A stretch of DNA of 64,000 nucleotides from Adineta vaga. Taxonomy: Eukaryota; Rotifera. The notes beneath the pieces were generated by a model that was given only the letters and a program-made list of their open reading frames with translations, had not been told where the DNA came from and did no database searches. Position numbers and translations under genes: made by a program. This document shows, in pieces, positions 12,243 to 24,600 of the stretch (position 1 is the first letter of the stretch; every line of letters starts with the position of its first letter). The stretch spans positions 4,650,001 through 4,714,000 of the forward strand of contig CP075497.1 of assembly GCA_021613535.1 (NCBI GenBank). The letters run 5' to 3'.

Positions 12243-14456
12243 ATGGAATCAAATCAAGTACAAATGTATCAAATTTCAAACGGTGATCCCTCAAACAATA
12301 AAGGTATGTTAATGACTATACTTGATTTGAGTCATATCGAATATTCGTGTGTGTGTGTGTTTTTTTCAAATAGAAAATGTGATACTTCGAGCACTCACTA
12401 CAGATCCAAATCGACATAAACCATTAGCACATCATTCACCATCATCAACAACAAATACACCAGCACCATCACGAGTCACAACAAATTCGACTTATGAACC
12501 TACACCAACATCCATGTATACTCTTGAAAGTCGATATCGACCAATACCTGAGAAAGTCTTACCAAAACAAACAGGATCGCGACTTTATTATCTGAATTCT
12601 GACAATGCAGAACAACAACGGGCATCAACTCCTCCAGTGACAAAAGAAGGTATGTCTTTTTATCTCTAGTATTATGGAAAGAAAAATGATTTATTTGATA
12701 TTGCTTAGAACGAGATACTCCAGTGCCTAGAGAACCCGAAGTTCTGAGAAGTGTACAAGAACCACCGCCAACAGCAACTGTTTTCCTTGAGCCTCAGATT
12801 GTTTCCCAACCTATTCTTTACTGTCTTGTTGGAAATAAAAATGTGCCTGTTTATGATGTACAACCAGCTTCAACTCCAGTGCCACTTCATGAAGAAACTT
12901 CTTTACCTATACTTTATTCCATAACTGGTCGAGTACAAGTGCCAACTCTTGAAACAAGTGAAAATCCTGCAGTGGTTTCATCAGAACCTGCAGATAAACA
13001 AGTAATTCTTTATTCAGTAATCGGAGATCCAAAATCTAAAATCATACTCGAAGAACCAAACAAATTAGTACCAGTCAGTCAGGAACCACTAAGAAATGCT
13101 CCATCAGTATCGCAATCTACCGTACCAAGTTTTTATCTACTTATTGGTGATCCACATATTTCATCGAAAATTCCTGAACCATTAAAAGAAGTTCCATCTC
13201 TTTCACAACCAACACTACCAATCCTATATTCAATTGTGGGTCGTCCAAAAATAAAACCACCTGTGAAAGAATTATCTATAGTTAATCAACCTCCACCAAC
13301 ACAAATCATGAAAGTTGATTGGATTGAACCAACACCAATTCTATATACTATTGTAGGTGGAAAGCATATTCCAACTAATATTCCAGTTGATACGTATGAA
13401 CCACCATCACCAACCAAAAAACAGGTAAACCATACTATGCTATATACAGTAGTTGGTGATCCTAAAACACCTCAAACAATGTCACTACCACAAAAGATTC
13501 AACCTGTAAAAGTGCATAAACAACAACCAACTCAACAACCTCCTTCAATACCTACATTCTATCCATTAGTTGGCAAACCACATTCACCAACACGAGAAGA
13601 GATGAAGACACAACCAAAGTATTACAGATTTTCTTTTATTAAACAGAAACACTGCAATAAATCTTTTCTTTTTCTATTAAATTAGACCGCTTATGCGCTC
13701 TAGAATACCATTACCGCAAATAGGTACTACGCGACGCCGTAGTATAGAACCTGAATCAGCACCAGAAGCTGAACCAACAGATTTTAGTCCTACAAGACAA
13801 AAGAAACCAAAACGTCAAGAACGATTAAAAGGTTGGTTTTTATACTTTAAATCAATTACTTAAATAGTCATCATTTTTCAAACATTTTAGAACCAACAAT
13901 TCCTAAATCTCAAACTATGTTTATTCCATTTGCTGATCAAGAACGTCCACGCCGTCAGAAACAACCTCGAGCAACACCTCGGTATATGGATTTAGGCGAA
14001 ATTGATCGGCAAACATTAGCTATTCCACAATATGATCCACTTCAGTTACCAGATTATATTTCTCCATATGCTTATTATCCATCAAAACCATATCATGAGC
14101 GAACATGTCATCCAACGTCATTACCTATCGTAAAACCTCGACGTTCTGAACGTAAAGAAAGAGCGCCATTGAATGAATCCAGCCCTCGCTCGAATCGAAA
14201 ACATCTCTCTGAACCATGGGTTGATCATTCACTTGTAAATATTTTCGTAGTCTTTTTTTTCACAAACCTTTTTCAAACATTTGTTTATCTGTAGGAAAGA
14301 CATTCAACTGAAAAAACGCGTCGTCCTCGTGTTTGGGATTATGAAAATCATAGTCATACAGATGTTGATGACGATACCAATGAACCAAATACGTTTTCAA
14401 GAAAAAGAACGTATCGAGGCTATCGAATACGAACACCTTGGGCACCTGTTTGGTAA
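12243..14456 (+). CDS. Repeat protein with eight ILYSIVG-type repeats
   Basis: Six exons (12243-12303, 12374-12649, 12709-13618, 13686-13831, 13891-14234, 14295-14456) join in phase to about 632 residues. Exon 3 encodes eight imperfect repeats about 32-41 residues apart, each with a hydrophobic core such as QPILYCLVGNK, LPILYSITGRV, QVILYSVIGDP, VPSFYLLIGDP, LPILYSIVGRP, TPILYTIVGGK, HTMLYTVVGDP and IPTFYPLVGKP, separated by Pro/Glu/Val-rich linkers. The rest is basic and low complexity (RRRSIEPESAPEAEPTD, RPRRQKQPRATPRYMDLGEI), ending in YRGYRIRTPWAPVW. There is no signal peptide or membrane segment. I do not recognise the family; short beta-strand motifs in a disordered chain suggest multivalent binding of one partner, perhaps a cytoskeletal one. 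That role is inference. Confidence 0.75.
12795..13600 (+). repeat. Coding tandem repeat, consensus (P)ILY(S/T)(I/V)VG(D/R)P
   Basis: Eight diverged copies start near 12810, 12906, 13003, 13126, 13218, 13335, 13435 and 13551. Only the seven to eleven residue core is conserved; linkers vary in length and are rich in Pro, Glu, Val and Thr. The DNA copies are well diverged, so the conservation is at protein level. Confidence 0.8.
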
Positions 14457-14624
14457 TTATAAGAAAACTTTATTTTGCTTTTGTACTTTGTATAACTATT
14501 TCATTGAAAAGAAAAAAGAATGCCTTCATGATTAGTATCTATGCTTTTATTATAAAATAAATTCTTATTTGGTTAATATTTATGAAGTTTGTCTTATAAA
14601 AAATGTCATAAGAATACGTTGAAT

Positions 14625-14922
14625 TCATTTTTTTTGTAAAAGTTGCTTGAATTCTATGAAGAAGAAAAAATACAAGAAAGATGGATGATGAATGAAAAGA
14701 ATATTTTTTGTTACCGTCAAAAGTAATTTTTTCATCATGATCATTATCGAGTTTTTTCAATAAACCTTGAATTTCTAATTCAGCTAGTTGTGGTGATATG
14801 CCAAGCATATCTTGCATTGGGAGATAATATGTTCTTAATTCATCTACTGTTATTGTACCATCTTTACTTTTATCTAATTTTTCAAATTCTTTTCGTAATT
14901 GTTCTTCACTTAAAGCAGCCAT
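14625..14922 (-). CDS. Small two-EF-hand calcium-binding protein
   Basis: Exons 14715-14922 and 14625-14653 give 78 residues. Two EF-hands are visible: loop 1 DKSKDGTITVDE and loop 2 DNDHDEKITFDE, each flanked by helices (EEQLRKEFEKL before loop 1, FKQLLQKK after loop 2). Both loops carry acidic residues at positions 1, 3, 5 and 12, except that loop 2 has Glu at 6 in place of the usual Gly. This is half a calmodulin-type protein, like polcalcin or parvalbumin-sized single-domain sensors. The 61-base intron splits the second loop just before its final Glu. A reader who misses the intron would extend the frame into non-coding sequence. No subfamily can be assigned. Confidence 0.78.
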
Positions 14923-15643
14923 AATAGTTGATATTTACGTTGAATAAAATAAATACATCAAAGAAAATATGATATATATTTATATACATATGTAATACAT
15001 TATTTTTCGTTTCATTCATCCGTGACTAGTTAGTTACTTAGGTTTTCAAAGAGATAATTTCAAACGCCTTATCGTTTTATTTTGATTTTCTTTTCTGTAT
15101 AATGATTCAGAAAGAGTAACGATCGATGTCTATCACTATCATAAATATTGATAATTGTTTGCTTGAAGGTGAATCAGTAGATACAAGGTATCATTTTCGA
15201 AGTAAAGATAAATACGAGAATTGAAAAATGTAATTTTGTCGTTCTCAATTAGAGTATTGCGTACATAATAATACAATAGTTCAGATGAATATAAATTTGT
15301 GATAAAGTACTCTATAACTGTCAAAAAATAGACAAATTTAATTATAAATAATAAACAATATGTATTCGTTGTAAAGTCCTTAAATAGCTTTCATTATTTC
15401 TTCAATAAAACATAGCAATTCATACATCCGTTTTTTCTCTAATAACACTATTTACCACCAACGTTTGAAATGTAATAAAAAATTTCATCATACTTAAATA
15501 AGAACGAAAATTTTTCTATTTCTATCATTAAATATATCACATAAAAGACATAATCTTCAATCATCATCGAGTAGCAAGTCGATTATTGAATACATTTCGA
15601 TCATAGTGAGATTGAACATTTTTATTTGATGAAAAAAAATATA
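14923..15643. other. Intergenic stretch, no gene seen
   Basis: About 0.7 kb upstream of the EF-hand gene and downstream of YRDC. Very AT-rich, with TATATATTTATATACATATG near 14970. No coding or RNA gene seen. Confidence 0.55.
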
Positions 15644-16306
15644 TTACAAAACAGTTGTTTGTTCTTGTAAGTGACAATGATCTTTTAAATATTGTGTAAT
15701 ACGTTCATGGTCAATTCCTTGACGTTGTACATGAAAGTAATCTTTTTGTGTTAAATTAACGATAGTCGATCCTCGTCGATCATTCGATGCTAATACACCA
15801 GCATCAACAATTAAATCAAGTTGTGACCATAATGGTTGAAATTCTTCAATAGAAATTGAACTTGGATCATTCGAATAATTAGCACTAGTTAAAGCAATCG
15901 GTTGTTTTAAACGTTGAGCTAATTCAATCATAAATTGACAATTGGGTATACGAATTGCTACATTAGACACGTTTGGATTGAAATAGGATGGTAATGATGC
16001 TTGTCGTTCAAACATCAGAGTAACTGGACCAGGTAAAAGATCTCCACTAGATAATTGTTCTGTTGTTAGAGTTGGCTTTGACCATGTAAATACATCAGCA
16101 ACATAACCTACAGCCATTGCTAATGGTTTAGTAAATGATCGACCTTTTATTTCATATATACGACGAACTGCTTCTTCACTACTAACCAATGCAGCAAATC
16201 CATAGATTGTATCAGTTGGTACAGCAATGACACCATTATTTTGTAGAATAGTTATACATCGATCGATGAGATCAGTTTCATTCACAGAGACTACATTGAC
16301 TGCCAT
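15644..16306 (-). CDS. yrdc: Threonylcarbamoyl-AMP synthase (YrdC/Sua5 domain)
   Basis: A single uninterrupted frame encodes 220 residues. The YrdC fold is clear: NNGVIAVPTDTIYGFAALV (nucleotide-binding start), RRIYEIKGRSFTKPLAMAVG (KxR signature), PGPVTLMFER, VAIRIPN and PIALTSANYSNDPSS. The enzyme makes threonylcarbamoyl-AMP from threonine, bicarbonate and ATP, the first step of t6A37 modification of ANN-decoding tRNAs. Length fits an animal YRDC without the C-terminal Sua5 domain of yeast and archaeal enzymes. No strong mitochondrial presequence is visible, so cytosolic action is likely. The stop lies beside AATAAA-like sequence on the minus strand. Lack of introns is unusual among neighbours. 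Confidence 0.93.
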   Translation of the reverse strand: MAVNVVSVNETDLIDRCITILQNNGVIAVPTDTIYGFAALVSSEEAVRRIYEIKGRSFTKPLAMAVGYVADVFTWSKPTLTTEQLSSGDLLPGPVTLMFERQASLPSYFNPNVSNVAIRIPNCQFMIELAQRLKQPIALTSANYSNDPSSISIEEFQPLWSQLDLIVDAGVLASNDRRGSTIVNLTQKDYFHVQRQGIDHERITQYLKDHCHLQEQTTVL

Positions 16307-18969
16307 GATTAAGTCTTAAAACGGAAATTTCAGTAATAATTAGAGATTTACATAGAATATATATATATTCAAATTCATCAGGTTATAATAGTGATAATGA
16401 CATTTTCTGATGCAATATTGAAATTCTATTTCGCAACTAACTCATAAATGAATGTAAGATAATGTTCGAATCCCGGTTGCAAACATACTTGTTTTTTTTT
16501 TATACAGTTGTACATAAAATTTTATTTCTTTTCTTTCACTGTTTTTTTTTATTTATCCAATACTTCAATCTAAACTGTAATTTTGTCTAGGGGTCGCTTT
16601 CGTATTATGTGATGACACACACCCTACCCGGCAACAAAATCAATGTGTTACATCATGCTTCAATTCTTTTCTTTCTAAGATTAATAGATAGAATTAAGTT
16701 TGAAGTAGCTTATAGATGAATACAAAACTAATTTCTTCACTTTTATTTTCCAGTTCTCTTTTGTGTGATTATTGTATCGAGAGCGTCTGTTTTATATAAA
16801 CAGTCACAATTGAGAAACTTTCAAGTAATCGTAGTCTCTCAAGTACGATAAATATTTCGATAGATCTATTTATTTGATCTGTTACATCATGCAGTAATTA
16901 TTCAACATTTTCTCTTCCACATCCTTCAATCTAGATTGTATCTGCAATACACGAGATCATTCCGATGAAACATTTTTAAAAACTATCATGATGTCCTTCA
17001 TATCACGGTTGAAAAGCAGTTAACAGCTTATACTCAATTTCATATTCTACAATTCCAAATGTTGTTTTTGCCGTATTTCAATCAAATAGACATATTTATT
17101 ATCAGTTATATGTCATAGATGAAAGTATAATAATATTCACATCATGACAGCAACTTCAAAAACCTGCTGCGTTTGCTTTTCTATATCGAATGGAGATTCT
17201 AAGATAAGTAAATGCAAAGCTCTAAGCTGCTTGGTAAAATCCATTGCTATTGTTACATGTTATATTCTATAAATTAGAAAATGCTGCATAAATTGATATC
17301 TTGTGCTCTTTCTTTTGTTTTCTTTTGATGTTTATAATGTCTATGAATAGCAGAAAAAAAGGTCAATGTCTATCTGCTCATCAGTAAGCCTACTGAAGTT
17401 ATCACATACGGAGAATACAAATGACGATCACATTGTTGATAGATGTAGACGATGCATAAACTGATACTTCTCTTGTTCATTGATTCTTATACAATCATCA
17501 GTCAACTTGCTAATTAGAAGTGAAATGAATTTCATGTATCTTGTCGAATAAATGATAGAAAAAGGTGTCAGATTGATGAAATAAGATTAGGCAAAGAAGA
17601 TGCTAAGAATGAAGAAGAAGAGAAAGAGATTCTTTTTCTTTTTTCTTTCTTATTTTAATAGAGAAAAATAATAATAATAATAATACTAATGACATTTCTA
17701 CTTCTTTTTTTTCAACTAAAGAATAGTTCCTACAATTACAGAAAAAAAGGTAGTCAAATGACGATTAGAACAGCATATACTAAAAATAGCATCGCGTTAA
17801 ATTGATGAATGAATCAACAGACTTTTTTTTTCTTCTACTTTTTTTCTCATATATTCAATATAAATGTCATTCTTCTTTTCTTTTTCCCTACACTGATTGA
17901 TGATGGTCAAGTCAGAATAGCTCACGCACATGCTATAAATTGTTTCCGATGTCATTGTTCAGACCTTGATCGATCTTTCTCGTCAATATTTGAGAACGAT
18001 TAGAATGTAAACTTCCTCACTTAAATTTTTCTTTTCCTTGTTATAATATTGACATAAACATTGATGTTTCTCAAACAAATTGTTCATTCTACCGTATAAT
18101 CTAAATAGATTTTTGTATTTCCTTCGCTTTTTTTTCCATCTTTCTAACAATTAACTAATGTTCGTCGAGTGGATCTCTCTGTTTATCGTTATGCATAAAT
18201 GCAAAAAGATTTATGATTAAAGCACAAGATCTGTCTCGTTTCTTTCTTTTCTCTCGTATTTTCTCTCTCTCTCTCTATCTCGTTCCTTTCCACATCAACA
18301 ATTTCTGGTAAAAAAAACTTCTCGTTACTACTACTACTACTACGATAAATGTCAGAACACTGTTGTTGCTTGCTCGATGAAGGAAGCAAAGAAAAGCGAA
18401 TACAAATGTATAAACACATTTTGTGTGCATGCATTCTCGACAGCAAAGTCAGCCCGCTGTTCGCCTGGATGACATGTTTAATTCTTCTTACTACGACTGA
18501 TGTTACGATCGTCATTCATAGCTTCTGCCGCTCATGATGTCATTTGGTCATTAGCTAACAACGATAGATTCTTCTTTCTTCTTTTCCTATCCATCGTTTT
18601 CTATAGCTAGCTGTCGTATTACTACTTAAGGAATACTCGTTGTCGATGATGATGATGATGAGGTTATCGTTCGTTGTCGTTCTCAATCCATTTTCAGCTC
18701 AGATATATATATATAGATATACGGATCTTATACTATTCATTAGAACAACGGATGCTGTGTTGGTTGCACTCAGGAAATGCTTTTGAACAACATCGAGAAT
18801 AACCAGTGAAGAGAGATAGAAGAAAAAGAAAATTTTAGACTTTGAAAATTCTATACCGCCATTTTCATTGTAGTTCTATCTGTAATAGTATTATCGGTGA
18901 GTAGATGACTGCCCTTGTATGCATTTAAAAGATTAAATCTCTTTTCTTCTCTTTTCTTCGCTATGTCTC

Positions 18970-18998
18970 GACTTACTTACTTACTTACTTACTTACTC
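18970..18998. repeat. (CTTA)n microsatellite
   Basis: About seven uninterrupted copies of a four-base unit. Confidence 0.85.
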
Positions 18999-19138
18999 TA
19001 TTTCTAGGTATGTGTACTTCTATAGTAGATACATAGTAATTGCCAGAACACCACAATTTACACATGCACATTGTAATCGGACACTCGTGAACATACAGGC
19101 ACGATCATATATTGGAAAGAGTAGATCCTTTTCAGTAT

Positions 19139-19170
19139 CTCTCTCTCTCTCGCTCTCTCTCTTTCTCTTT
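19139..19170. repeat. (CT)n-rich microsatellite
   Basis: CT dinucleotide run with single interruptions, grading into poly-T. Confidence 0.8.
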
Positions 19171-20193
19171 TTTTTCTCTGATTTTAATCATACAATCATA
19201 TTGATTGGAAATTTCTTGTTGGACATATTTTATTCAATGATTATAGAAATTGAGGAAAAGAAACTAGAATGACAATACTTAATAGAAATATTGAATTAGA
19301 AGAATAGCAAGAAAATCAACGATGTCTATCTAGAGGGAGTAATTTTTTGCATACATATATACTAATAAACATCACAACGTTTGATGACAGTCATTGTCAC
19401 CAAGTGTTTACTGTCAAATAACTAGGCATCTTCGTTTGCTCAATTTATGTCAGTGTAAAGGCGGCGAAGCCATTAAGCAGATGAGGAGAAAACGAGCATG
19501 AGAAAGAGAGAAAATAGTTCCTGTCTCCATTTTTTATGACTTCTTTTTCTTTTTGTTCATTGTTTTAAAAGCAATAAAAACCGAGCAGTAACACTCTTCT
19601 TCACATGCCACTTATTGTATATAGTTCAGTCACTTGTTAAGATATTCTAAGGATTGCATTATGAAATCCAATACTCAGTTCAATATTCCTCTCGATATAT
19701 AGAAAAGAATGGGAGTAAGTGTTCATCCGTATGTTATATGTATATTCATATCAACAATAACAACAGTTGCTCCTTCTCAATTTTTCTGTCTCACCTCTTT
19801 CTCTTACTCGTCGTATCTTAGGGTAACATTGTCGTACGCCCTATCGACCGTTCAATATCCTCACTTTCTTTTTTTTTTCTTTCGCTTCTTCGTATTCTTT
19901 TCTTTTGCTGTGAGGGCATTGTTGGCTTGATAGAAAAAGTAATGACTGTACACACACACACACATACATATATATAAATATACACGGTATGAGAAGAAAG
20001 AACAGCCGATGAAAAAAAGAATTCTTTTGAACATAGACGAGCACCACTACACAATTCATTGTCTATACATATATGCATTGATATAGACCTAAACACGAAG
20101 AATAAGAGCTATGAAAACAATTAATTTCTTTTCGACCAATTGATTTCTAAATCAGACAAGTCTTATCGTCAATAGTTATTGTTTTTTGTTTAC

Positions 20194-21543
20194 ATGATGA
20201 ATCGAAGGTAAGTTCAATAAATTAAACTTGATCTTAAATATAGACAAGAATCTACTTTCATATTTGAATATGATTTCTATCAATCATATGCATATTGTTA
20301 AGATAGAATATGTTTGACAAGTCGTTTCATCTTCTTGCGTTTTCTTTTCTTTACTCTTTTAACCTGATAAGATAGATCACATTCATTAACATTCTGATTT
20401 TTGATTTTAGCACGACTACTGATGATAATATGAGCACATATTTTGTATGTAAAAATGGACAACAAGTCTTGTGGACATCAGTTTGTGATGGCCATAATCA
20501 ATGTTTAGATGGTTCAGATGAACATAATTGTAAGTTTTGTCTTTTGGTTCAATGAATCAATCTATTCGAAAGGAAATGATATTATGAGAACTTTTTTAGT
20601 CTTCGATTATATAATATTAACTGTATTTGTCTATGTCAGCATAATGCATTAGGACAAGGTTTTCTTTACATGCCGTGTATTTCTTTTCTTTTATAGAAGA
20701 AATTGAAAATCTTATATAATTTAATCTTTTTTGTTTCAGGTTATTGTCAAGGTGACGTTTACGCTTGTTTACAAGGCAATAATGTCAGCTGTCGAATAGC
20801 ATGTCCTACTTATGGCCGAGTCACTTGTTTAACATATCGAAATACACTTGCTTGTGAACAGTATCTTCGAGAACGTAGTAAGTTCACTTATAGATATCTT
20901 TTAAAAGAAAGCATTTGTTTACATTATTGTGATATCTAGGTAGTACTTCTAATTCTGATATTCATTCCGCCGGTGATTTATCTCTATCATCAAATAATTT
21001 TGATGCACTTCGTTATTCAGGTAAACTCAATAAGAATACATTTTTTTTGAAAATAAAAACTGATTATTTTCAATTTTATTAGCATTACTTGCCGGCGGTA
21101 TTCTACTATTTGTTTCTCTGATATCATTACTTATATACGTTATTCGTAAACATCCACAGGTATTATTCTTTTGCAGTAATAAATCGTCAAATACAAATTC
21201 CAATCGAAAGTCAACACATCGACTAACATTAGAATCAGCTGTTCTTCAACAACATCAATTAACTCCATCAACAAATCTTTCTCGCCCACGTTACACTCCA
21301 GCACCTGATATAAATGATTTACCTCCATCATATTATGCAACTCGAAATCCTGTATCAATAAATGATTGCTATGAACCACCACCATATCCTGGTCCACCTT
21401 TAATTTCTTCAATACAACGTACTGATTCAGTTTATTATGAAACGATAAAAACACCATCAACATCAAATTCAATGTCTATGCTACATCCAATGCCTTTGCC
21501 CGAGCCACGTGCCTTTGCTAATGCTCGAACACATCGTGTATAA
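20194..21543 (+). CDS. LDLa-type single-pass membrane protein with PPxY tail
   Basis: Exons 20194-20207, 20411-20529, 20740-20877, 20940-21020 and 21083-21543 give about 270 residues. The ectodomain has FVCKNGQQVLWTSVCDGHNQ followed by CLDGSDEHNC, an LDL-receptor class A module, then a second Cys-rich stretch (YCQGDVYACLQGNNVSC). A transmembrane helix follows (ALLAGGILLFVSLISLLIYVI), then a Ser/Pro-rich cytoplasmic tail with PPSYY and PPPYPG motifs, candidate sites for WW-domain ubiquitin ligases. No signal peptide precedes the LDLa module from this start, which leaves only 14 bases of coding in exon 1. Either an upstream exon supplies a signal sequence or the membrane helix acts as the signal anchor. 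Ligand unknown. The introns of 202 and 210 bases are longer than usual for this window. Confidence 0.72.
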
Positions 21544-21644
21544 CAAAAAATTAGTTGAAAAAAAATGAAAATTTTATATTCGTTTTTCCTGTCTATTATT
21601 TAAATATATAAGAAGAAAAAAATTATTGAATTTTTTTCTTTACT

Positions 21645-24600
21645 TTATCGACCACCTCCAAAAAGACGGGATAAAACACTGGGTCCAGCACCACCTGGTG
21701 GCGGCGGTTGCGATGGAGGATAGTTCGATGGAGGTGGTGGAGAATAACTCGGTGGAGGATAGCTCGATGGTGGTGGATAATTTGAGGGTGGTGGATAGTT
21801 CGAGGATGGTGGATAGTTCGAGGATGGTGGATAGTTCGAGGATGGTGGATTATTTGAAGGTGGTGGGTAATTCGAGGGTGGTGGATAATTCGAGGATGGT
21901 GGATAGTTCGAGGATGGTGGATTATTTGAAGGTGGTGGGTAATTCGAGGGTGGTGGATAATTCGAGGGTGGAGGCGGTGAATATGGATGAGGAATATGAT
22001 TCCAAGCAGATCGAACTGGATCTGATATTTAGAAAAAGAAAAAGAGCATTATTTTTATCACTAACAATAGTAATTTATAATTACCGCTGGATTGTGGATG
22101 AAGATAATGTTCAATACGATCCCAAGCATGTCCTACTGCGGGAGAAGGTGGACGATTATGATCAGTGGCATGTGCTGCGGCATTCCATGCATGTGTTACC
22201 GAAGAAGCAGGACCTTTATACATAAAAATATTCTCAATCATGGATTAGTGAAGTGAATCGAAAATTTACTTGTTGTATGCGGAGGATTAGCATGAGAAGC
22301 AGCATTCCATACATGTGGTACTGCAGAAGCGGGACCTTTACTCGCAAATAGTTTCAAGATCTCAGATAGATAAAGCAAATCGAAAATTTACTTGTTGTAT
22401 GTGGAGGAAAGGCATGAGAAGCAGCATTCCATACATGTGATACAGCGGACGTAGGACCTTTGTTTACAAAAACTTTCTTAATTACAGACAAGTAAATTAA
22501 CTCGAAAATTTACTTGTTGTATGCGGAGGATTAGCATGAGAAGCAGCGTTCCATACATGTGAAACAGAACTATGCGGATCTGAATAGAAGAAATGTATAA
22601 TATCGAGCAAAACAAATTGCTAATAATTACATCTAATCAATATGTTAACACTATATTTGCCAATCTACAATGGTTTGTTTAAACTAAACTATATACATAT
22701 ATACACGATTTTCAATGACGACAACATAATGACAGATATCATATGTATCAATCAGCATTATTAGTAATAACATTTAGTAAACTATATAAATATATAGACA
22801 TGCAAGAATATGCTAGGTTTTTAATGTATCATACTACTATGCAATACGTATAGCAACAATCATAATGTATAAATAAGATGAAGAAATACCTGTAGTTGGA
22901 TAACTAGCTGATCGTTGTATTGTATGAGGATCAATACCAAGTTGACGGAGAATATTATCAATTGGTACAGTTTCTAGAATAGTAAGAAATTATACAAATA
23001 TTCTTGAAATAGATCTTATACCAGGAATAGTATAAGATATTGCTTGTCCGGATGCTTGACCGGCAAGCGGCATTGATGATACACTTGAACCGTATGCTCC
23101 TAAACCTGCAGGTTGATTCGGTGTACAAACACATGTTAATGGTGTTCCATAGACAGATGGTGAAATTGTATTTGGCTGTCCATTCTGCATAATCACAATA
23201 TTTGGTTGTGTTGATGTAGGTGGATTATAGGAAACAAGAGACGAAGGAGCGAACTATTAGAAGACAAAATAGAAATGATCAAAGTTCATATGATTTGAAA
23301 TCTGAATTTTTACTGAGGATTGAATTTGTTGACTAGCTCCAATATTGCCTAGGATTTGGTTGACATCTGTACGACCGGCTATTTGTTGAAAAGGAAGTTG
23401 AGCACCAGGTGCTGTAATAAGTTCACGTTGAACACGGACTTGTGCTGGACCATATTGAACAATAACAGGCCGAGTAGGTATTTGACTGTTAGGAGGTAGA
23501 CGTTCGTAAAGAATACGTCGTTGTCGTGGTGCTGTTGGAAGCCATCGTTCGATAATTACATCTTGAGGTTTAGGTGGTAATGGTGGATATTGTTCAATTA
23601 CCACTTGACGTGGTGGTTTTGGACCAGGTGGTATAATTTTATCAATCACAGTAGTACCTATTACAAGAGAAATGAAATGTTTTGCTATGAAAATTTTATA
23701 CAAATCGAACAATCGTTAACCTTCCGGAGCTGGTAGTGGTGGTGGACGCTAAAATAATTGAACTAGAAAGATTTTATGAAAAAGAAATTATCAATAAACC
23801 TCTCGAATAATAACAGGCGGTGGTGTGGGTGGTGCAGGTGGTGCACGTTTGATGACCTATACAAGAAAGATATAGTGATACAGTATTTAAAGATTTTAGT
23901 TTGTTTTTACAATAGGTGGATCAGGTGGTGGTCCAGGTGGTTGTTTTTCTCGGACAATAATTGTTCCACCCACAGGTGGTGTCGGTGGTTGTAAATATCT
24001 CACAAAAACCTATGATTACTATGAAATTATTATTCAACTAACGATTGTAACATACTCGTTGTTTATAAACAACATCTTCTTGAGGTGGACGTTGTACGAC
24101 TCGTGTATTTGGATCACGTTTCATATTCTGTGCATGAATAAAAATTAGAAATTATTTTTCTTGAACATCGAATTATAGAAACGAGTTTACTTCAATATCA
24201 ACATCAAGTTGTTGTTGATTTACGTTAGGTGAAAGTAAATGTGTAGGAGATGTTGAAGAGAAATGTAATGGGCTTGATTGCGGATTATATGATGCATTAT
24301 TAAAATGATTCGTTGGTGATATTATTGGTGGTGATGATGGATTGTTGCCACTGTTGAAAATCGACGTTAAATGATGATTTGTTTGAGGAAATGATACTGA
24401 TGAATGGGGATTATTAAAAGGAGTACCAGCAGGATTAAATCCACCACTACCACCAGGAAAAATAGGTGGTGGAGAAGTTGTAGATGTTGTTGGTGGTGGA
24501 TAACTTGTAGATGTTGTTGGTGGTGGATAACTTGTTGAAGAAGGTGCATGTGTCGATGAAAGATTTAGTGGAGGCGATGGTAGAGAGGATGGAGGACTGG

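Larger units (their letters stand above)
16307..20193. other. Long non-coding region with simple repeats
   Basis: About 3.9 kb with no gene I can support. Open frames here are short, lack splice partners and run through low-complexity tracts. Microsatellites include AAT near 17665-17685, ACT near 18326-18343, GAT near 18645-18660, CTTA near 18971-18998, CT near 19139-19170 and AC/AT near 19950-19975. It lies upstream of both YRDC (-) and the LDLa gene (+), so it may hold regulatory DNA or an upstream exon of the latter. Confidence 0.55.

Noticed and set aside
16440-16480. TTCGAATCCCGG resembling a tRNA T-loop
   Set aside because: The flanking bases do not form a T-stem or acceptor stem, and no D- or anticodon arm precedes it.
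18930-19330. Possible mobile-element remnant around the CTTA and CT repeats
   Set aside because: Only simple repeats; no terminal inverted repeats, target-site duplication or transposase-like frame.
19709-20096. Hydrophobic frames on both strands as a signal-peptide exon for the LDLa protein
   Set aside because: They are driven by T-rich and AC/AT repeat tracts; no donor in phase with exon 20411-20529 was seen.
21159-21176. A 17-base GT...AG mini-intron in the LDLa protein tail
   Set aside because: Too short, and removing it breaks a frame that is otherwise open to the stop.
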